A DNA stretch of 48,012 nucleotides, from assembly GCA_016125265.1 (NCBI GenBank), contig WGMC01000019.1:1-48012 (forward strand). The letters are read 5' to 3'. The stretch is from Planctomycetaceae bacterium. GTDB taxonomy: Bacteria; Planctomycetota; UBA1135; GCA-002686595. Every line of letters starts with the position of its first letter. Positions within the stretch are counted from its first letter, which is position 1. The position numbers were made by a program, and so were the translations under genes. Under the pieces are notes generated by a model, which made no database searches, had not been told where the DNA came from, and worked only from the letters and a program-made list of their open reading frames with translations. Shown here piece by piece: positions 37,683 to 46,424 of the stretch.

Positions 37683-38392
37683 CACGGGGCTTCGGCGCCC
37701 ATCCGGTGGCGCAGGTCGATGGGGACGATGTCGCGCCACTCGGGCGACGGGATTTCCAGCCGCGCCGACTCCACGGCGCGGTCGACGAGTTCCCGGGACA
37801 AATCGTCGGTCCACGGGAAGTCGAGCACCTCGGCCGCGATTTCGTGCGGAGCGGGCGGGGGCGAGCGCAAGTAGGTCAGCGTCGCTTCGGCGTCCGTCAG
37901 ACGGCGCAGGAGGCGGGTCGTGCCGATCTCCTCGACGGGGCCGATCCACACGTCGGGCGAGGCCCCGGCGAGGGCGCACCAACTGGCGATGCCGAGAACC
38001 GCCGTCCCCCCGCGCACTAGGGCCGATGGGACGCTCGGCGACGCGCCCATGCGGCGGAGTTCGAGCTCGGCTTCGGCGAGCCGCCGGGCCTCGGCCCGCC
38101 CCTCGGCAAGCAGGCTGCCGACGGCTTCGCGCTCGAGCACCAGCCGCGCCAGCGCGAAGCGACGCTGCCCGTTCCATGTCAGCTCGGGCTGCAAGGGCTC
38201 GAGCGCCTGCGCCAGGGCATCGATCGCGGCAGCGGCCACCGGGCGGCCATCGACGACCACGGCGGTGCCTTCGGGATAGGTGCCGCCAACGGGCGGCGCG
38301 GAATCGGACGGCCCGCAGCCACAGCCGAGCGCGGCGACGACCAGCGCCCCGGCGCACACACCCACACCGCTGCCGGTACCGCGGGGGTTCAC
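37682..38392 (-). CDS. Putative lipoprotein, 236 aa, unknown function
   Basis: The GTG start overlaps the preceding stop (GTGA on the minus strand). The N-terminus is hydrophobic and ends ALGCGCGPSD, a probable lipoprotein signal. The segment GTAVVVDGRPVAAAAIDALA recalls the start of SurA/PpiC-type chaperones ('VNGxxIxxxxL'). The middle is helical with LARLVLEREAVGSLLAEGRA, also reminiscent of the SurA N-terminal module. No rotamase domain follows. It may therefore be a short chaperone-like lipoprotein; this is a weak similarity. Confidence 0.65.
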   Translation of the reverse strand: MNPRGTGSGVGVCAGALVVAALGCGCGPSDSAPPVGGTYPEGTAVVVDGRPVAAAAIDALAQALEPLQPELTWNGQRRFALARLVLEREAVGSLLAEGRAEARRLAEAELELRRMGASPSVPSALVRGGTAVLGIASWCALAGASPDVWIGPVEEIGTTRLLRRLTDAEATLTYLRSPPPAPHEIAAEVLDFPWTDDLSRELVDRAVESARLEIPSPEWRDIVPIDLRHRMGAEAP

Positions 38393-39087
38393 GCCTCCTC
38401 CGACGGCTCCGGCGCGTCGAAACGCGCTAGGAAGGCCAGCACGTTGGCGGTGGCGAACGCGTAGGTCGCCTGCACGTTGGCGGCGATCGATTCGAGCCCG
38501 CGCGCGACGGGCAGGGGCGGGAAGGTGCCGATGTTCTCGACGAACAGCGAGCGTGGGTCCTGGGGCACCGACTCCACCCGCACGTTGAAGGCGTTGCCCT
38601 GTTCCGGGGTGGGCGGGAACACGAGGCGCAGGCCGAGGGCGTGGGCCGGGCGGCCGAACTCCTCCGGTTCGCTGTCCAGCCCGAGCAGGCCCTGGCGCAG
38701 GAACCCGCGCCCCTCGCGGAAGTGGCGCGGGTTCACCAGGGTCCGCACGGTGACCACCTGGGCGGTGAACACCTGGATGCCGACGAGCTCGACGACGGCG
38801 GCCGAGATCGAACCCACGCGCTCGGCGAAGTCCTCCACGGTCAGGCCCGTGTGGTCCTCCGCGAAGCGGAATCGGTCGGCCAGGAAGACCGCGTGGCTGG
38901 CCGCGCCGGGGCGGGCGACCGGATTCGAGAGCACGGCGCCCTCGTGGGTCACCGCAAAGTTGCGGTAGGTCGGTTCACCGGCCTGGAACAGGCGGTTGTG
39001 CAGGCGCTGGATCGCGGCCACGTCCGGCTGCAGGGCCGGGTGGAGCAGCTCCGAATGGAAGGCGATCGTGCGCGGCTGGTAGTGCAT
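38389..39087 (-). CDS. Hypothetical protein, 232 aa, first gene of four-gene overlapping operon
   Basis: The ATG at 39087 starts MHYQPRTIAFHSELLHPALQ, giving a soluble protein without signal peptide. It contains QRLHNRLFQAGEPTYRNFAV and mixed strands and helices, with FLADRFRFAEDHTGLTVEDF in the middle. No family was recognised. The stop overlaps the GTG of the lipoprotein gene. A cytoplasmic protein leading an operon of three exported proteins is unusual and may hint at a regulatory or assembly role. Upstream in-frame starts are rejected because the residues before 39087 are Arg/Pro-rich filler. Confidence 0.7.
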   Translation of the reverse strand: MHYQPRTIAFHSELLHPALQPDVAAIQRLHNRLFQAGEPTYRNFAVTHEGAVLSNPVARPGAASHAVFLADRFRFAEDHTGLTVEDFAERVGSISAAVVELVGIQVFTAQVVTVRTLVNPRHFREGRGFLRQGLLGLDSEPEEFGRPAHALGLRLVFPPTPEQGNAFNVRVESVPQDPRSLFVENIGTFPPLPVARGLESIAANVQATYAFATANVLAFLARFDAPEPSEEA

Positions 39088-39405
39088 CGGGCGTCTTCGG
39101 CCGAGGGGGAATCGGGGCGTGCGGCGGAGGGGGCCGGGGCCAGCCCCTCGGAAATGGGCCGAGCGCGAAGGGGCGCATCTCGTCCGCGGGGACGCCGCCG
39201 GGAGGGTCGCAACCATCCGACTGGCCCTCCGCGGCCGACCGACCGCATCCTAGCAGCCCAGACCGGCCCCACCCGCGTCCGTTAGACTGTGGGGCCCCGG
39301 TCGCCAACAGGGCTCACCCCGGGGTCGTAGAGGTTCTGTTTTTGGACCCCGACGCCGGGGCTCGCCCGTCGATCCGGGTTCCGCTCCCACTGCTCCCACT
39401 CCGCC
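39088..39405. other. Divergent intergenic region
   Basis: This 318-bp spacer lies between divergent genes. It is mostly GC-rich. A TTAGACTGT element (39282-39290) could be a -10 box for the plus-strand gene, leaving a leader of about 110 nt. No gene, RNA or repeat was recognised in it. Confidence 0.45.
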
Positions 39406-41082
39406 ATGCGCCGATTCTCCCGACGAATGCCCGCGTTCCTTGCCGCCACCGCGGCCGTCTTGGCCCTTTCCCACGCCGCGCTGTTCGGTTTCGCGAGCGG
39501 CACTGCCCAGGAGGCGGGAGCCGCGGCCGCTCCCTCCGTGGGGGGACCGATCACGATTTCGAAGGAGGCGCTCGGCCGTGTGTTCGAGTTGGTCGGCAAG
39601 CCCGCGCCCGCCGAACCCCTCGTGATTCCCGAGTCCGACGTGCAACTGGCGCTCGTGCACACGCTGGGATCGCAGGAACTCGAGGCGCGCAAGATCGACG
39701 TGTTCCTCGAGCGCGAGATCAACGCGCGTGTGCGCCAAGGCGCGGATCGCAGCGAGTTCGCCGTCGACGACGCGGCGGTCGAGGCGCAGATCGAGCAGAT
39801 GCGCGAGCAGGTGCGCCAGCAGTACCCGACGCTCGACGTGGACTTCGTGCTGACGTCGAACGGCATCCAGCCGGGGAGCCTGCGCTCCTTGACGCAACAG
39901 AGCCAGCTCTTCAACCAGGTGTTCCTGCCCGACAACCCGGCCGAATGGCCGCCCATGACGCGGGACGCCATCGTGGCTTCGATGGGGGAAGAGGTCGTGT
40001 CCCACTTCCAGGCCGCCTACGAGCGCCGCGTCGCCGAAGGTGCGCCGCAGGACGCGGCCGGCGCCCAGGGCCAGGCCCTCTTCAAGCGCATCATGCGCGA
40101 CGCCGTGGTGCGCGCCCTCGACGAGCAATCCGAGGTGCGCACGGCGGGCCAGGGCCTGCCCGAGGGTGTGGCGCTGCGTGTCGATGACGTCGACATCCGG
40201 ACGGCCGACGTCTACGCGACCATCGCGGATCGCGTCACCCCGGAGGATCTGCGCAAAGCGCGCCTCTGGGCGCAAAAGACGGCACTTTTGGAGGCCGTGT
40301 TCCAAGCCGCCGGGACGTACCCCGACGACGCGACGTTCGACGCGGCCTTCGACGCGCACGAGGCGCCCTTCAAGAACAACCCGATCAACCTCAACTTCCT
40401 CGCGCGCCAGGTCAAACGCTTCCCGTCGCTCGACCACTACCGCGAGCACTTCCGCCTGCAGGCGGCCTTCGAGAAGCTGCGCGCCGACGAACTGGACCGC
40501 GCGGCGATGGAAGACCACCTCGCGCGGGCCCAGCGGTACCTCGGCTTGGAGGTCGCCGACGTCGAGATCATCCTGTTGAGCGCCTACGACTTCCCGACCG
40601 GCAAGTGGAAGGAGAACGGCTGGAAGGAGGCCGAACAACGCGCGAAGGAAGTGGTGGCGGCCCTCGTGGAAGCGGGCGGCGAGAACTGGAGCGAGTTGCT
40701 CCAGGCGCACTCGGACTTCTGGGATCCGCCGTTGCCGCCCGCCGCGGCCCAACAGGCTCCGGCCCGCTCGAACCAGGGCCGCTTCGGCCCGAAGAACCGC
40801 AACGAGCTGGCCCAATCCTTGGGCGAGAGCGACTTCAGCATGTTCCTCGAGGGCGGTTCGGTGACCGACGCGCTCTTCTTCGACGTGCCGACCGGTGAAC
40901 TCGGCGGACCCTGGCGCGGGCCGTACGGCTACTACATCGGCCTGGTGAAGGCGCGCACGCCCGCGAAGCAGCTCATCACTCTCGACGGCGGCAACTACGA
41001 GGACATGGTGCGCCAGGACATGATCTCCGTGCGCTTCAACGCATTCGCCCAGGAAGTGCTGCGCCGCGCCGGTTTGGGCTGA
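39406..41082 (+). CDS. SurA/PpiC-like exported chaperone or peptidyl-prolyl isomerase-type protein
   Basis: The 558-residue protein has a signal peptide (MPAFLAATAAVLALSHAALF) ending near ASGTAQ. Two related helical modules are visible, each with SurA-like features: IPESDVQLALVHTLGSQELE...FLEREINARV early, and LRVDDVDIRTADVYATIADR later. A segment near the end (LEGGSVTDALFFDVPTGELG with YGYYIGLVKART) resembles the tail of a parvulin domain. It probably assists folding or transport of envelope proteins in the periplasm. Catalytic rotamase residues could not be confirmed. A hairpin at 41128-41161 follows the gene. Confidence 0.72.
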   Translation: MRRFSRRMPAFLAATAAVLALSHAALFGFASGTAQEAGAAAAPSVGGPITISKEALGRVFELVGKPAPAEPLVIPESDVQLALVHTLGSQELEARKIDVFLEREINARVRQGADRSEFAVDDAAVEAQIEQMREQVRQQYPTLDVDFVLTSNGIQPGSLRSLTQQSQLFNQVFLPDNPAEWPPMTRDAIVASMGEEVVSHFQAAYERRVAEGAPQDAAGAQGQALFKRIMRDAVVRALDEQSEVRTAGQGLPEGVALRVDDVDIRTADVYATIADRVTPEDLRKARLWAQKTALLEAVFQAAGTYPDDATFDAAFDAHEAPFKNNPINLNFLARQVKRFPSLDHYREHFRLQAAFEKLRADELDRAAMEDHLARAQRYLGLEVADVEIILLSAYDFPTGKWKENGWKEAEQRAKEVVAALVEAGGENWSELLQAHSDFWDPPLPPAAAQQAPARSNQGRFGPKNRNELAQSLGESDFSMFLEGGSVTDALFFDVPTGELGGPWRGPYGYYIGLVKARTPAKQLITLDGGNYEDMVRQDMISVRFNAFAQEVLRRAGLG

Positions 41083-41127
41083 TCGAGCGGCCCCGGGCGA
41101 TCGCCGCCCGAGAAGGCAGACTGCCCG

Positions 41128-41161
41128 CCGGGGCCGGTTCGCACACGCGGACCGGCCCCGG
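41128..41161 (+). terminator. Strong hairpin after the SurA-like gene
   Basis: An 11-bp perfect stem (ccggggccggt/accggccccgg) with a 12-nt loop begins 46 nt after the stop. It lacks a T-run. It separates this gene from the ABC exporter gene. Confidence 0.6.
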
Positions 41162-41201
41162 CCTGTTCCGGTGGCCCCCCGCGCGGCTACGCTTTCCCCC
41201 C

Positions 41202-43064
41202 TTGGGTTCCCAATCGACCAGTTCCACGACGGCGCAGAGCTTCTGGCGGCTCCTGCGACCCCACGTGTTGCCCCGCTCTTGGGCGTTGCTCATGGCCGCC
41301 GGCCTGGGAACCGCCGCGGCGTTCAGCCAGAGCGCGCCGATCCTGTTGCTCGAGCCGCTGTTCCACCTGATGGGTTGGAAACCGGCGGCCCTCGAGGCGA
41401 CCGGCGCCGTTTCGGACTTCTTCCAACGAGTTGCTTCGTCCCTGGCGCCCGAGGGCGCGGGCGAGGTCGAGATGCGCCGCGCGCTGCTCCATGCCGTCGC
41501 CGGGTCGCTGGTGGTCGTGGGCCTCGCGGGCGCGCTCTGCCAGTACCTCTTCGTGCTGGTGTCGCGCTGGGTCGCTTTCCGCATGGTCGTCGACCTGCGA
41601 ATGCGTCTCGCCAAACACCTGATGGGCCTCTCCGTGCGCTACCACGGCCAGCGCCGTTTTGGCGACTTGCTCTCGCGCATCAGCGCCGACGTGCAAAACA
41701 CCTTGAGCGCGATCGACGTGGGCCTGAAAGAGTTGATCCAAGAGCCAGCGATGGCTCTCGCGGCCCTCTTGATCGCGATCTACGCCGCGCCGCAACTGAC
41801 GTTGTTCCTGCTCGGCGCACTGCTCGTCGTGGCCGTGCCGATCGCGATCCTGTCGCGCAAGGTGCGCAAGGGGTCGCGCCGCAGTTTGACCAGTTTGGGC
41901 GCGTCCGTGCAGGCCCTGACGCAGATGTTCGCCGGCATCCGCACGGTGAAGGCGTTCCGCGCGGAGGAGCGCGAGCTCGAGGGGTACCGCGCGCTGAACG
42001 AGCAGTACCTCAAGAACTCCATGCGCATGGTGCGCGCCATCGCGTCCACACGCGGCTGGACCACCTTCCTCTCCAGCCTGGGGCTCGGCGCGCTGCTCTT
42101 CGTCGGCGGCAGCCTCGCGATCTCCGCCGAAACGCCGATCCCCGGCGACAAGGTGGCGATCTTCGTGTTCGGCATGGCGCAGGCGTACAACCACCTGCGC
42201 CGCGCCACCCATGGATTCACGCGCCTGCAGGAGGCGATGGGGGCGTCCGAACGGCTGCAAGCCCTGCTCGACGAGCCCGTCGACCTGATCCAAGCCGCCG
42301 ACCCCAAGCCCCTCGGCGGACTGGGGCGCGGCATCGAACTCGAGGACGTGAGCTTCCGATACGAAGGCGGCGACAGCCCGGCCCTCGACGGCGTGGACCT
42401 GGTCGTGCGGCCCGGCGAGAAGTTGGCGATCGTCGGCCCCTCTGGATCGGGCAAGAGCACGTTGATCGACCTCGTCGCGCGGTTCATCGACCCCTCGAGT
42501 GGACGCATCCTGGTCGACGGGGTGGCGCTGACCCAGGTGGACCTCGACCGCTGGACGGAGCTCTACGCGATGGTCGGCCAGGTGCCCTTCCTGTTCCACA
42601 CCACCATCGCCGAGAACATCCGCTACGGCAAACCCGGCGCGAGCCAGGCCGAGGTCGAGGCCGCCGCCAAGGCCGCGTCGATCCACGACTTCATCGCGGC
42701 CTTGCCCCAGGGCTACGAGACCGATGTGGCGGACGCCGGATCGCGGCTTTCCGGGGGCCAGCGCCAGCGCATCGCGATCGCGCGCGCGCTGCTCAAAGGC
42801 GCGCCGCTCTTGCTGCTGGACGAGGCAACCAGCGCACTCGACTCCGAATCCGAACAGGCCGTGCAGCAGGCGCTCGACCGTTTGATGGAGAACCGCACGG
42901 TCATCGTCATCGCCCACCGCCTGTCGACGGTGCGCAACGCGGACCGCATCGCGGTGCTGGAAGCCGGCCGCATCGTCGAGCTTGGCACCCACGACGAACT
43001 GCTCGCGGCGGGCGGTACGTATGCCCGCCTCCACTCGCTGCAAGTCGCCGGCGCTGCGACCTAA
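41202..43064 (+). CDS. MsbA-type ABC exporter (membrane and ATPase domains fused)
   Basis: The 620-residue half-transporter probably works as a homodimer in the inner membrane. The N-terminal domain has six helices with the exporter signature RFGDLLSRISADVQNTLSAI. The ATPase domain has Walker A GPSGSGKST, Q-loop GQVPFLF, signature LSGGQRQR, Walker B LLLLDEATSALD and the switch histidine in IAHRLSTV. The family includes the lipid A flippase MsbA and drug exporters. The long first periplasmic loop could support a lipid substrate, but this is unproven. The TTG start lies 8 nt after a TACGCT element (41188-41193), so the mRNA could be nearly leaderless. Confidence 0.92.
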   Translation: MGSQSTSSTTAQSFWRLLRPHVLPRSWALLMAAGLGTAAAFSQSAPILLLEPLFHLMGWKPAALEATGAVSDFFQRVASSLAPEGAGEVEMRRALLHAVAGSLVVVGLAGALCQYLFVLVSRWVAFRMVVDLRMRLAKHLMGLSVRYHGQRRFGDLLSRISADVQNTLSAIDVGLKELIQEPAMALAALLIAIYAAPQLTLFLLGALLVVAVPIAILSRKVRKGSRRSLTSLGASVQALTQMFAGIRTVKAFRAEERELEGYRALNEQYLKNSMRMVRAIASTRGWTTFLSSLGLGALLFVGGSLAISAETPIPGDKVAIFVFGMAQAYNHLRRATHGFTRLQEAMGASERLQALLDEPVDLIQAADPKPLGGLGRGIELEDVSFRYEGGDSPALDGVDLVVRPGEKLAIVGPSGSGKSTLIDLVARFIDPSSGRILVDGVALTQVDLDRWTELYAMVGQVPFLFHTTIAENIRYGKPGASQAEVEAAAKAASIHDFIAALPQGYETDVADAGSRLSGGQRQRIAIARALLKGAPLLLLDEATSALDSESEQAVQQALDRLMENRTVIVIAHRLSTVRNADRIAVLEAGRIVELGTHDELLAAGGTYARLHSLQVAGAAT

Positions 43065-43540
43065 CGCGCGATCAGGCAGACCACTTGCACGGCCACACCC
43101 GCGCCGCCGGCGAGGGCGCCCATGCCCTCCAGGGTTTTGCCCTTCACGTTGACGGCGTCCGGGTCGAGCCCGAGCAACCCCGCCAAACGCGTGCGCAGTT
43201 CCGCGCGTTTGGGCGCGATGCGCGGGCCTTCCGTCGCGATGACGATGTCGGCGTTGTGGGGGCGCCAGCCCGCGGCGCCGAGGCGCGCGCACACTTCGCC
43301 GAGGAGCGCCGCGCTGTCCGCACCCTTCCACTTGGGATCCGTGTCGGGGAAGAGTGTGCCGAGGTCGTCGAGACCCGCAGCCCCGAGCAGCGCGTCGCAG
43401 AGGGCGTGGAGCACCGCGTCCCCGTCGGAATGCCCCGCAGGTCCCGTCGGATGGTCGAACAGCACACCGCCCAACCAACACGGTCTTCCCGGCACCAAGC
43501 GGTGCACGTCGAACCCAAGGCCCACCCGCAGCTCGCTCAC
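43061..43540 (-). CDS. ispF: 2-C-methyl-D-erythritol 2,4-cyclodiphosphate synthase (IspF)
   Basis: The 159-residue enzyme makes the cyclic diphosphate of the MEP isoprenoid pathway. Metal ligands Asp11 and His13 lie in GFDVHRL, and the family block GHSDGDAVLHALCDALLGAA is intact. FPDTDPKWKGADS and ADIVIATEGPRIAP follow, with KGKTLEGMGALA near the C-terminus. The GTG at 43540 overlaps the ispD stop (GTGA), so the two consecutive-pathway enzymes are translationally coupled. Confidence 0.95.
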   Translation of the reverse strand: MSELRVGLGFDVHRLVPGRPCWLGGVLFDHPTGPAGHSDGDAVLHALCDALLGAAGLDDLGTLFPDTDPKWKGADSAALLGEVCARLGAAGWRPHNADIVIATEGPRIAPKRAELRTRLAGLLGLDPDAVNVKGKTLEGMGALAGGAGVAVQVVCLIAR

Positions 43541-44313
43541 ACTCCCACCTCGCCGCGCCGTTCGCGCCAGGCCAACAGGGCTTCGATGCACTCGAGATCC
43601 GACGGTGTCGTGAGTTTCAAGTTGGCGCTGTCGCCCTCCACGAACTCCGGCGGGCCCACGTGACGCTGCCAGAGCGCCGCATCGTCCGTTGCGGTTTCGC
43701 CCACTTCCTTTGCGCGCTGCAACAGGCCGCGGAACTCGCGCGCGCGGAAACACTGGGGCGTCTGGGCCGCCCACAGCCCCGTGCGGTCCACCTGCACTGT
43801 GCCGCCGGCCTCCGGGGCGAGCCGATGCAACGTGTCGACCACGGGACGCGCGACCAGCGCCGCTCCGACCGCGTGGGCCCGTTGCACACACAGATCGATC
43901 AGGCCGGGGCGCACCAGGGGCCGCGCCGCATCGTGCACACACAGGACGTCGAGGTCGAAGCGGCACCAGAACACACCGCGCTGCACCGATTCGGTGCGCT
44001 CAGCACCGCCGGCCACCACGGCGACCACCTTGCGCAGCGCCGGGCTCGTGGCCGCCAAGCGCTCGAGCGCCTCCAGATCGCCGGGATGGGCGACGAGCAC
44101 GATCTCTTCGATCGTTTCCGCTGCCAGGAACGCGGCGGCGGTGTGTTCGATCAAGAGTCGACCGGCCACCTCGAGCATCGGCTTGCGCACACGGCCCGGC
44201 GCGCTCCCGCCAAACCGCACGGACGACCCCGCGGCCACCAGCACGCAGGCGGCGCGGGGGGCCGCGGCATCGCCGGTGGGGCGGACTTGGGAGCGTTCGA
44301 GGGGTTGGGACAA
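43537..44313 (-). CDS. ispD: 2-C-methyl-D-erythritol 4-phosphate cytidylyltransferase (IspD)
   Basis: This enzyme transfers CMP from CTP to MEP in isoprenoid synthesis. The nucleotide-binding motif CVLVAAGSSVRFG, then RKPMLEVAGRLL, starts the domain. LCVHDAARPLV carries the catalytic-site aspartate, and LWAAQTPQCFRAREF and TATDDAALW follow. The start is uncertain: TTG at 44313 gives 258 residues and keeps clear of the divergent ruvC gene, while starts further up would overlap it. The spacing to ruvC is 44 bp. No fusion to ispF occurs, only a 4-nt overlap. Confidence 0.92.
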   Translation of the reverse strand: MSQPLERSQVRPTGDAAAPRAACVLVAAGSSVRFGGSAPGRVRKPMLEVAGRLLIEHTAAAFLAAETIEEIVLVAHPGDLEALERLAATSPALRKVVAVVAGGAERTESVQRGVFWCRFDLDVLCVHDAARPLVRPGLIDLCVQRAHAVGAALVARPVVDTLHRLAPEAGGTVQVDRTGLWAAQTPQCFRAREFRGLLQRAKEVGETATDDAALWQRHVGPPEFVEGDSANLKLTTPSDLECIEALLAWRERRGEVGV

Positions 44314-44321
44314 GGGCGACG

Positions 44322-44351
44322 TTGGGCTGGGGGGCGCCGCCAGCGTAGGCT
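44322..44351 (+). promoter_or_regulatory. Candidate ruvC promoter, near-leaderless
   Basis: TTGGGC (44322-44327) and TAGGCT (44346-44351) are separated by 18 nt, and the ruvC GTG begins 6 nt after the -10 box. Transcription would then start at about the first codon. Confidence 0.35.
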
Positions 44352-44357
44352 CGCGCC

Positions 44358-45104
44358 GTGCAGCGCTTCCAGCCCAACGCGGATTCCCCGGGGACGGGCG
44401 CGGCGTCCGGCAGGCCGGGCGCACCCGTAGCGGAGGACGCCGTCGTGATTGGCATCGACCCGGGCACACGTGTGCTCGGCTACGGCGCGGTCCGCGGACC
44501 GTGGCGCGAGCCGATCCTGGTGGAAGCTGGGGTGGTGCGTGTCGACGCGAGGCGCTCCCTGGCGGAGCGCCTGGAGCGCATCGCGCGCGAAGTGGAGGCC
44601 CTGCTGGCGGACCTCTGCCCCGCGATCGTGGTCGTCGAGCGCGCCTTCGCCGGCCGCAACGTGCAGAGCGCGCTGCGCCTCGGCGAGTGCCGCGGGGTGG
44701 TGCTCGCGGCGGCGGCGCGGTCGGGCGCCATCGTCGCGGAGCTCTCGCCCGCCCAGGCGAAACGCGCCCTCGCGGGCCACGGGGCCGCCGGGAAGGCCGC
44801 GGTGGCCGACCTGGTGCTGGCGCGGTTGGCGGTCGGGCGCGGCGGGTCGCCGAGCGGCGCTCCCCAACGCGGCGCCCTCGCCCCGGGAGCCCCGCCCGCC
44901 GATGCCACGGACGCCCTCGCCCTCGCCATGGCCTGGCAGCAGGGTGTGGCGCCGTCGATCCGCTCCACGCGGTCCACCGCGCTGCCCCAGGAGTTGCTCG
45001 CGCGGCTCAGCAGCAGCGGCCCGCGTGTGGCGGGCATGGCCGATCTGCCCGGGGGCACCATGCGGCTCTCGCGGCGCCGACCGCAGCGCGGATTGACGAG
45101 CTGA
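44358..45104 (+). CDS. ruvC: Holliday junction resolvase RuvC
   Basis: The 248-residue endonuclease cuts Holliday junctions symmetrically with RuvAB. The four catalytic acids are visible: Asp34 in IGIDPGTRVLGYG, Glu94 in VVVERAFAGRN, and Asp182/Asp185 in ADATDALALA. The basic segment PAQAKRALAGHGAAGK matches the family. It is longer than usual (~170): there is a roughly 25-residue N-terminal extension, a Gly/Pro-rich loop before the last acids, and a ~55-residue C-terminal tail. ruvA and ruvB are not adjacent in this window. Confidence 0.93.
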   Translation: MQRFQPNADSPGTGAASGRPGAPVAEDAVVIGIDPGTRVLGYGAVRGPWREPILVEAGVVRVDARRSLAERLERIAREVEALLADLCPAIVVVERAFAGRNVQSALRLGECRGVVLAAAARSGAIVAELSPAQAKRALAGHGAAGKAAVADLVLARLAVGRGGSPSGAPQRGALAPGAPPADATDALALAMAWQQGVAPSIRSTRSTALPQELLARLSSSGPRVAGMADLPGGTMRLSRRRPQRGLTS

Positions 45105-45310
45105 TCGCGGCCCCGGGATCGCAGCGCCCGGCGCCGCGTCCAACCTCCGTGCCCGCGCGCGTTTGCGTCCGCCGCGGCCGCGCCTGTCCCGCAGGCGGAT
45201 ACGGGTGCGCGGCGGCTGTCGCCCCGGGCCCACCCTCGGGGCTACCGTTGTGTCGCTTCGGTGCGCGGAAGGGGTGCCCCCTCAGGAAGCCGCAAAAACG
45301 GCCCCTCGGC

Positions 45311-45316
45311 TAGACT
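45311..45316 (+). promoter_or_regulatory. TAGACT -10-like element
   Basis: TAGACT stands 30 nt before the ATG at 45347 in otherwise GC-rich DNA. The same hexamer occurs at 4518-4523 before regA and at 39283-39288. No clear -35 box was seen. Confidence 0.3.
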
Positions 45317-45346
45317 CTTCGCGCGCCCCGCCTTTTCTCTCCCGGC

Positions 45347-46291
45347 ATGTCCCCCCAAGTCCCCGACGATACGAGCGGCCAAAGCCTCGAGTCCGACGAG
45401 CTGGTGGAGCCCTCCCTCGAGGCGCCCCTGCTCTCGGGCCTGGCCGAGGTCTTTCCGGGATTCGAGCTCTACGACTCGGACCTGGAGTTCGACCGTCCCC
45501 ACCGCATTCACTACGTGGGTGTGGACGGCGCGGGCCGCCTGACGCTGGTGCTGCGTGTGCGCGGCGAGGGGCATTCGGCGATCCTGCGGGCGCTCGACGC
45601 GCGCGACTTCGCGCGGCGGCACCTCGCGCCCCTCCTGAAGCATCTGGGCGCGCGGCGCGCACGCCCCGAACTGGAGCCACGCGTCGCGCTGGTGGCCGCG
45701 GACTTCGACGATCGGCTGCGCCGGCGGCTCGAGGGCCTTCAGTCCTCCGGTATCGAGGCGTTCGAACTGCGCCGGCTGCGCAGCCATTCCGGCGAGCTGG
45801 TGTTCCTCGCGCCGCTCACCAACGCGGCGGCGCCGGCGCCGTCCGCGGCGCCCAGTCTCGACGATTGGCTCAGCTCGCTGCCGGCGGAGCGCCGCGAGTC
45901 CGTCGCCGAGTTGATCCAGCGGCTCGAGCGCCTGGACGAGAATCTGGAGCTGGAGCACGAGCGACACGGACTCTCCTGGCGCCTGGGCGACCGCGTGGTG
46001 GCGAGTCTGGAGTTGGATCCCGACGGCGGCGCCCGCCTGGTGGCGCCGGGACGCCCGCCGCGGCGCTGGCGGGGGGTGCGGGACACGGACCAGTTCCTCG
46101 AGGACGTGGTGTCGGACTACCTGGCGCGGCGCGAGATCGCGTCGCTCCGCACCGTGGAGCTGCGCCCCGAGCCGACCCCGGGCAGCACCAGCTCCGCGGC
46201 CGCGGCGGCCCCCGCCCGCGCCGCGGCCGCGGGGGAGCGCCGCCCGCGCGGCCTGCTCTCGGCTGAAGAGTTCGAAGCCTTCGGCGATTGA
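45347..46291 (+). CDS. Hypothetical protein, 314 aa
   Basis: This soluble acidic protein has no signal peptide. Residues about 28-90 (LAEVFPGFELYDSDLEFD, IHYVGVDGAGRLTLVLRV) have a strand pattern that recalls PD-(D/E)xK nuclease-like folds, but the usual E-x-K is replaced by VLRVRGEG, so activity is doubtful. An Ala/Pro linker separates a second helical part (ESVAELIQRLERLDENLELE). The C-terminus has a low-complexity Ala/Arg run. No family was recognised. It lies between ruvC and an FlhG-type ATPase without overlap. Confidence 0.68.
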   Translation: MSPQVPDDTSGQSLESDELVEPSLEAPLLSGLAEVFPGFELYDSDLEFDRPHRIHYVGVDGAGRLTLVLRVRGEGHSAILRALDARDFARRHLAPLLKHLGARRARPELEPRVALVAADFDDRLRRRLEGLQSSGIEAFELRRLRSHSGELVFLAPLTNAAAPAPSAAPSLDDWLSSLPAERRESVAELIQRLERLDENLELEHERHGLSWRLGDRVVASLELDPDGGARLVAPGRPPRRWRGVRDTDQFLEDVVSDYLARREIASLRTVELRPEPTPGSTSSAAAAAPARAAAAGERRPRGLLSAEEFEAFGD

Positions 46292-46424
46292 CCGCTTGGG
46301 ATCGAACCGCACGACCGACGCGACGGCGCGGTCGAATGCCTCTTGGCCCAGCGCCGGGCGGCGCTGGAGCGGCGGACCCATCCGAGGGACGTTTTCCCGC
46401 TTCCGCCCCAGCGCCGCTTCCCCC

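Noticed and set aside
44314..44469. Longer ispD start overlapping ruvC
   Set aside because: The added residues are low-complexity and would overlap the divergent ruvC coding region; the nucleotide-binding motif begins soon after the TTG at 44313.
45105..45346. Small structured RNA (SRP or 6S-like) between ruvC and the next gene
   Set aside because: No conserved SRP tetraloop region or 6S-type bulge was found, only generic GC-rich sequence.
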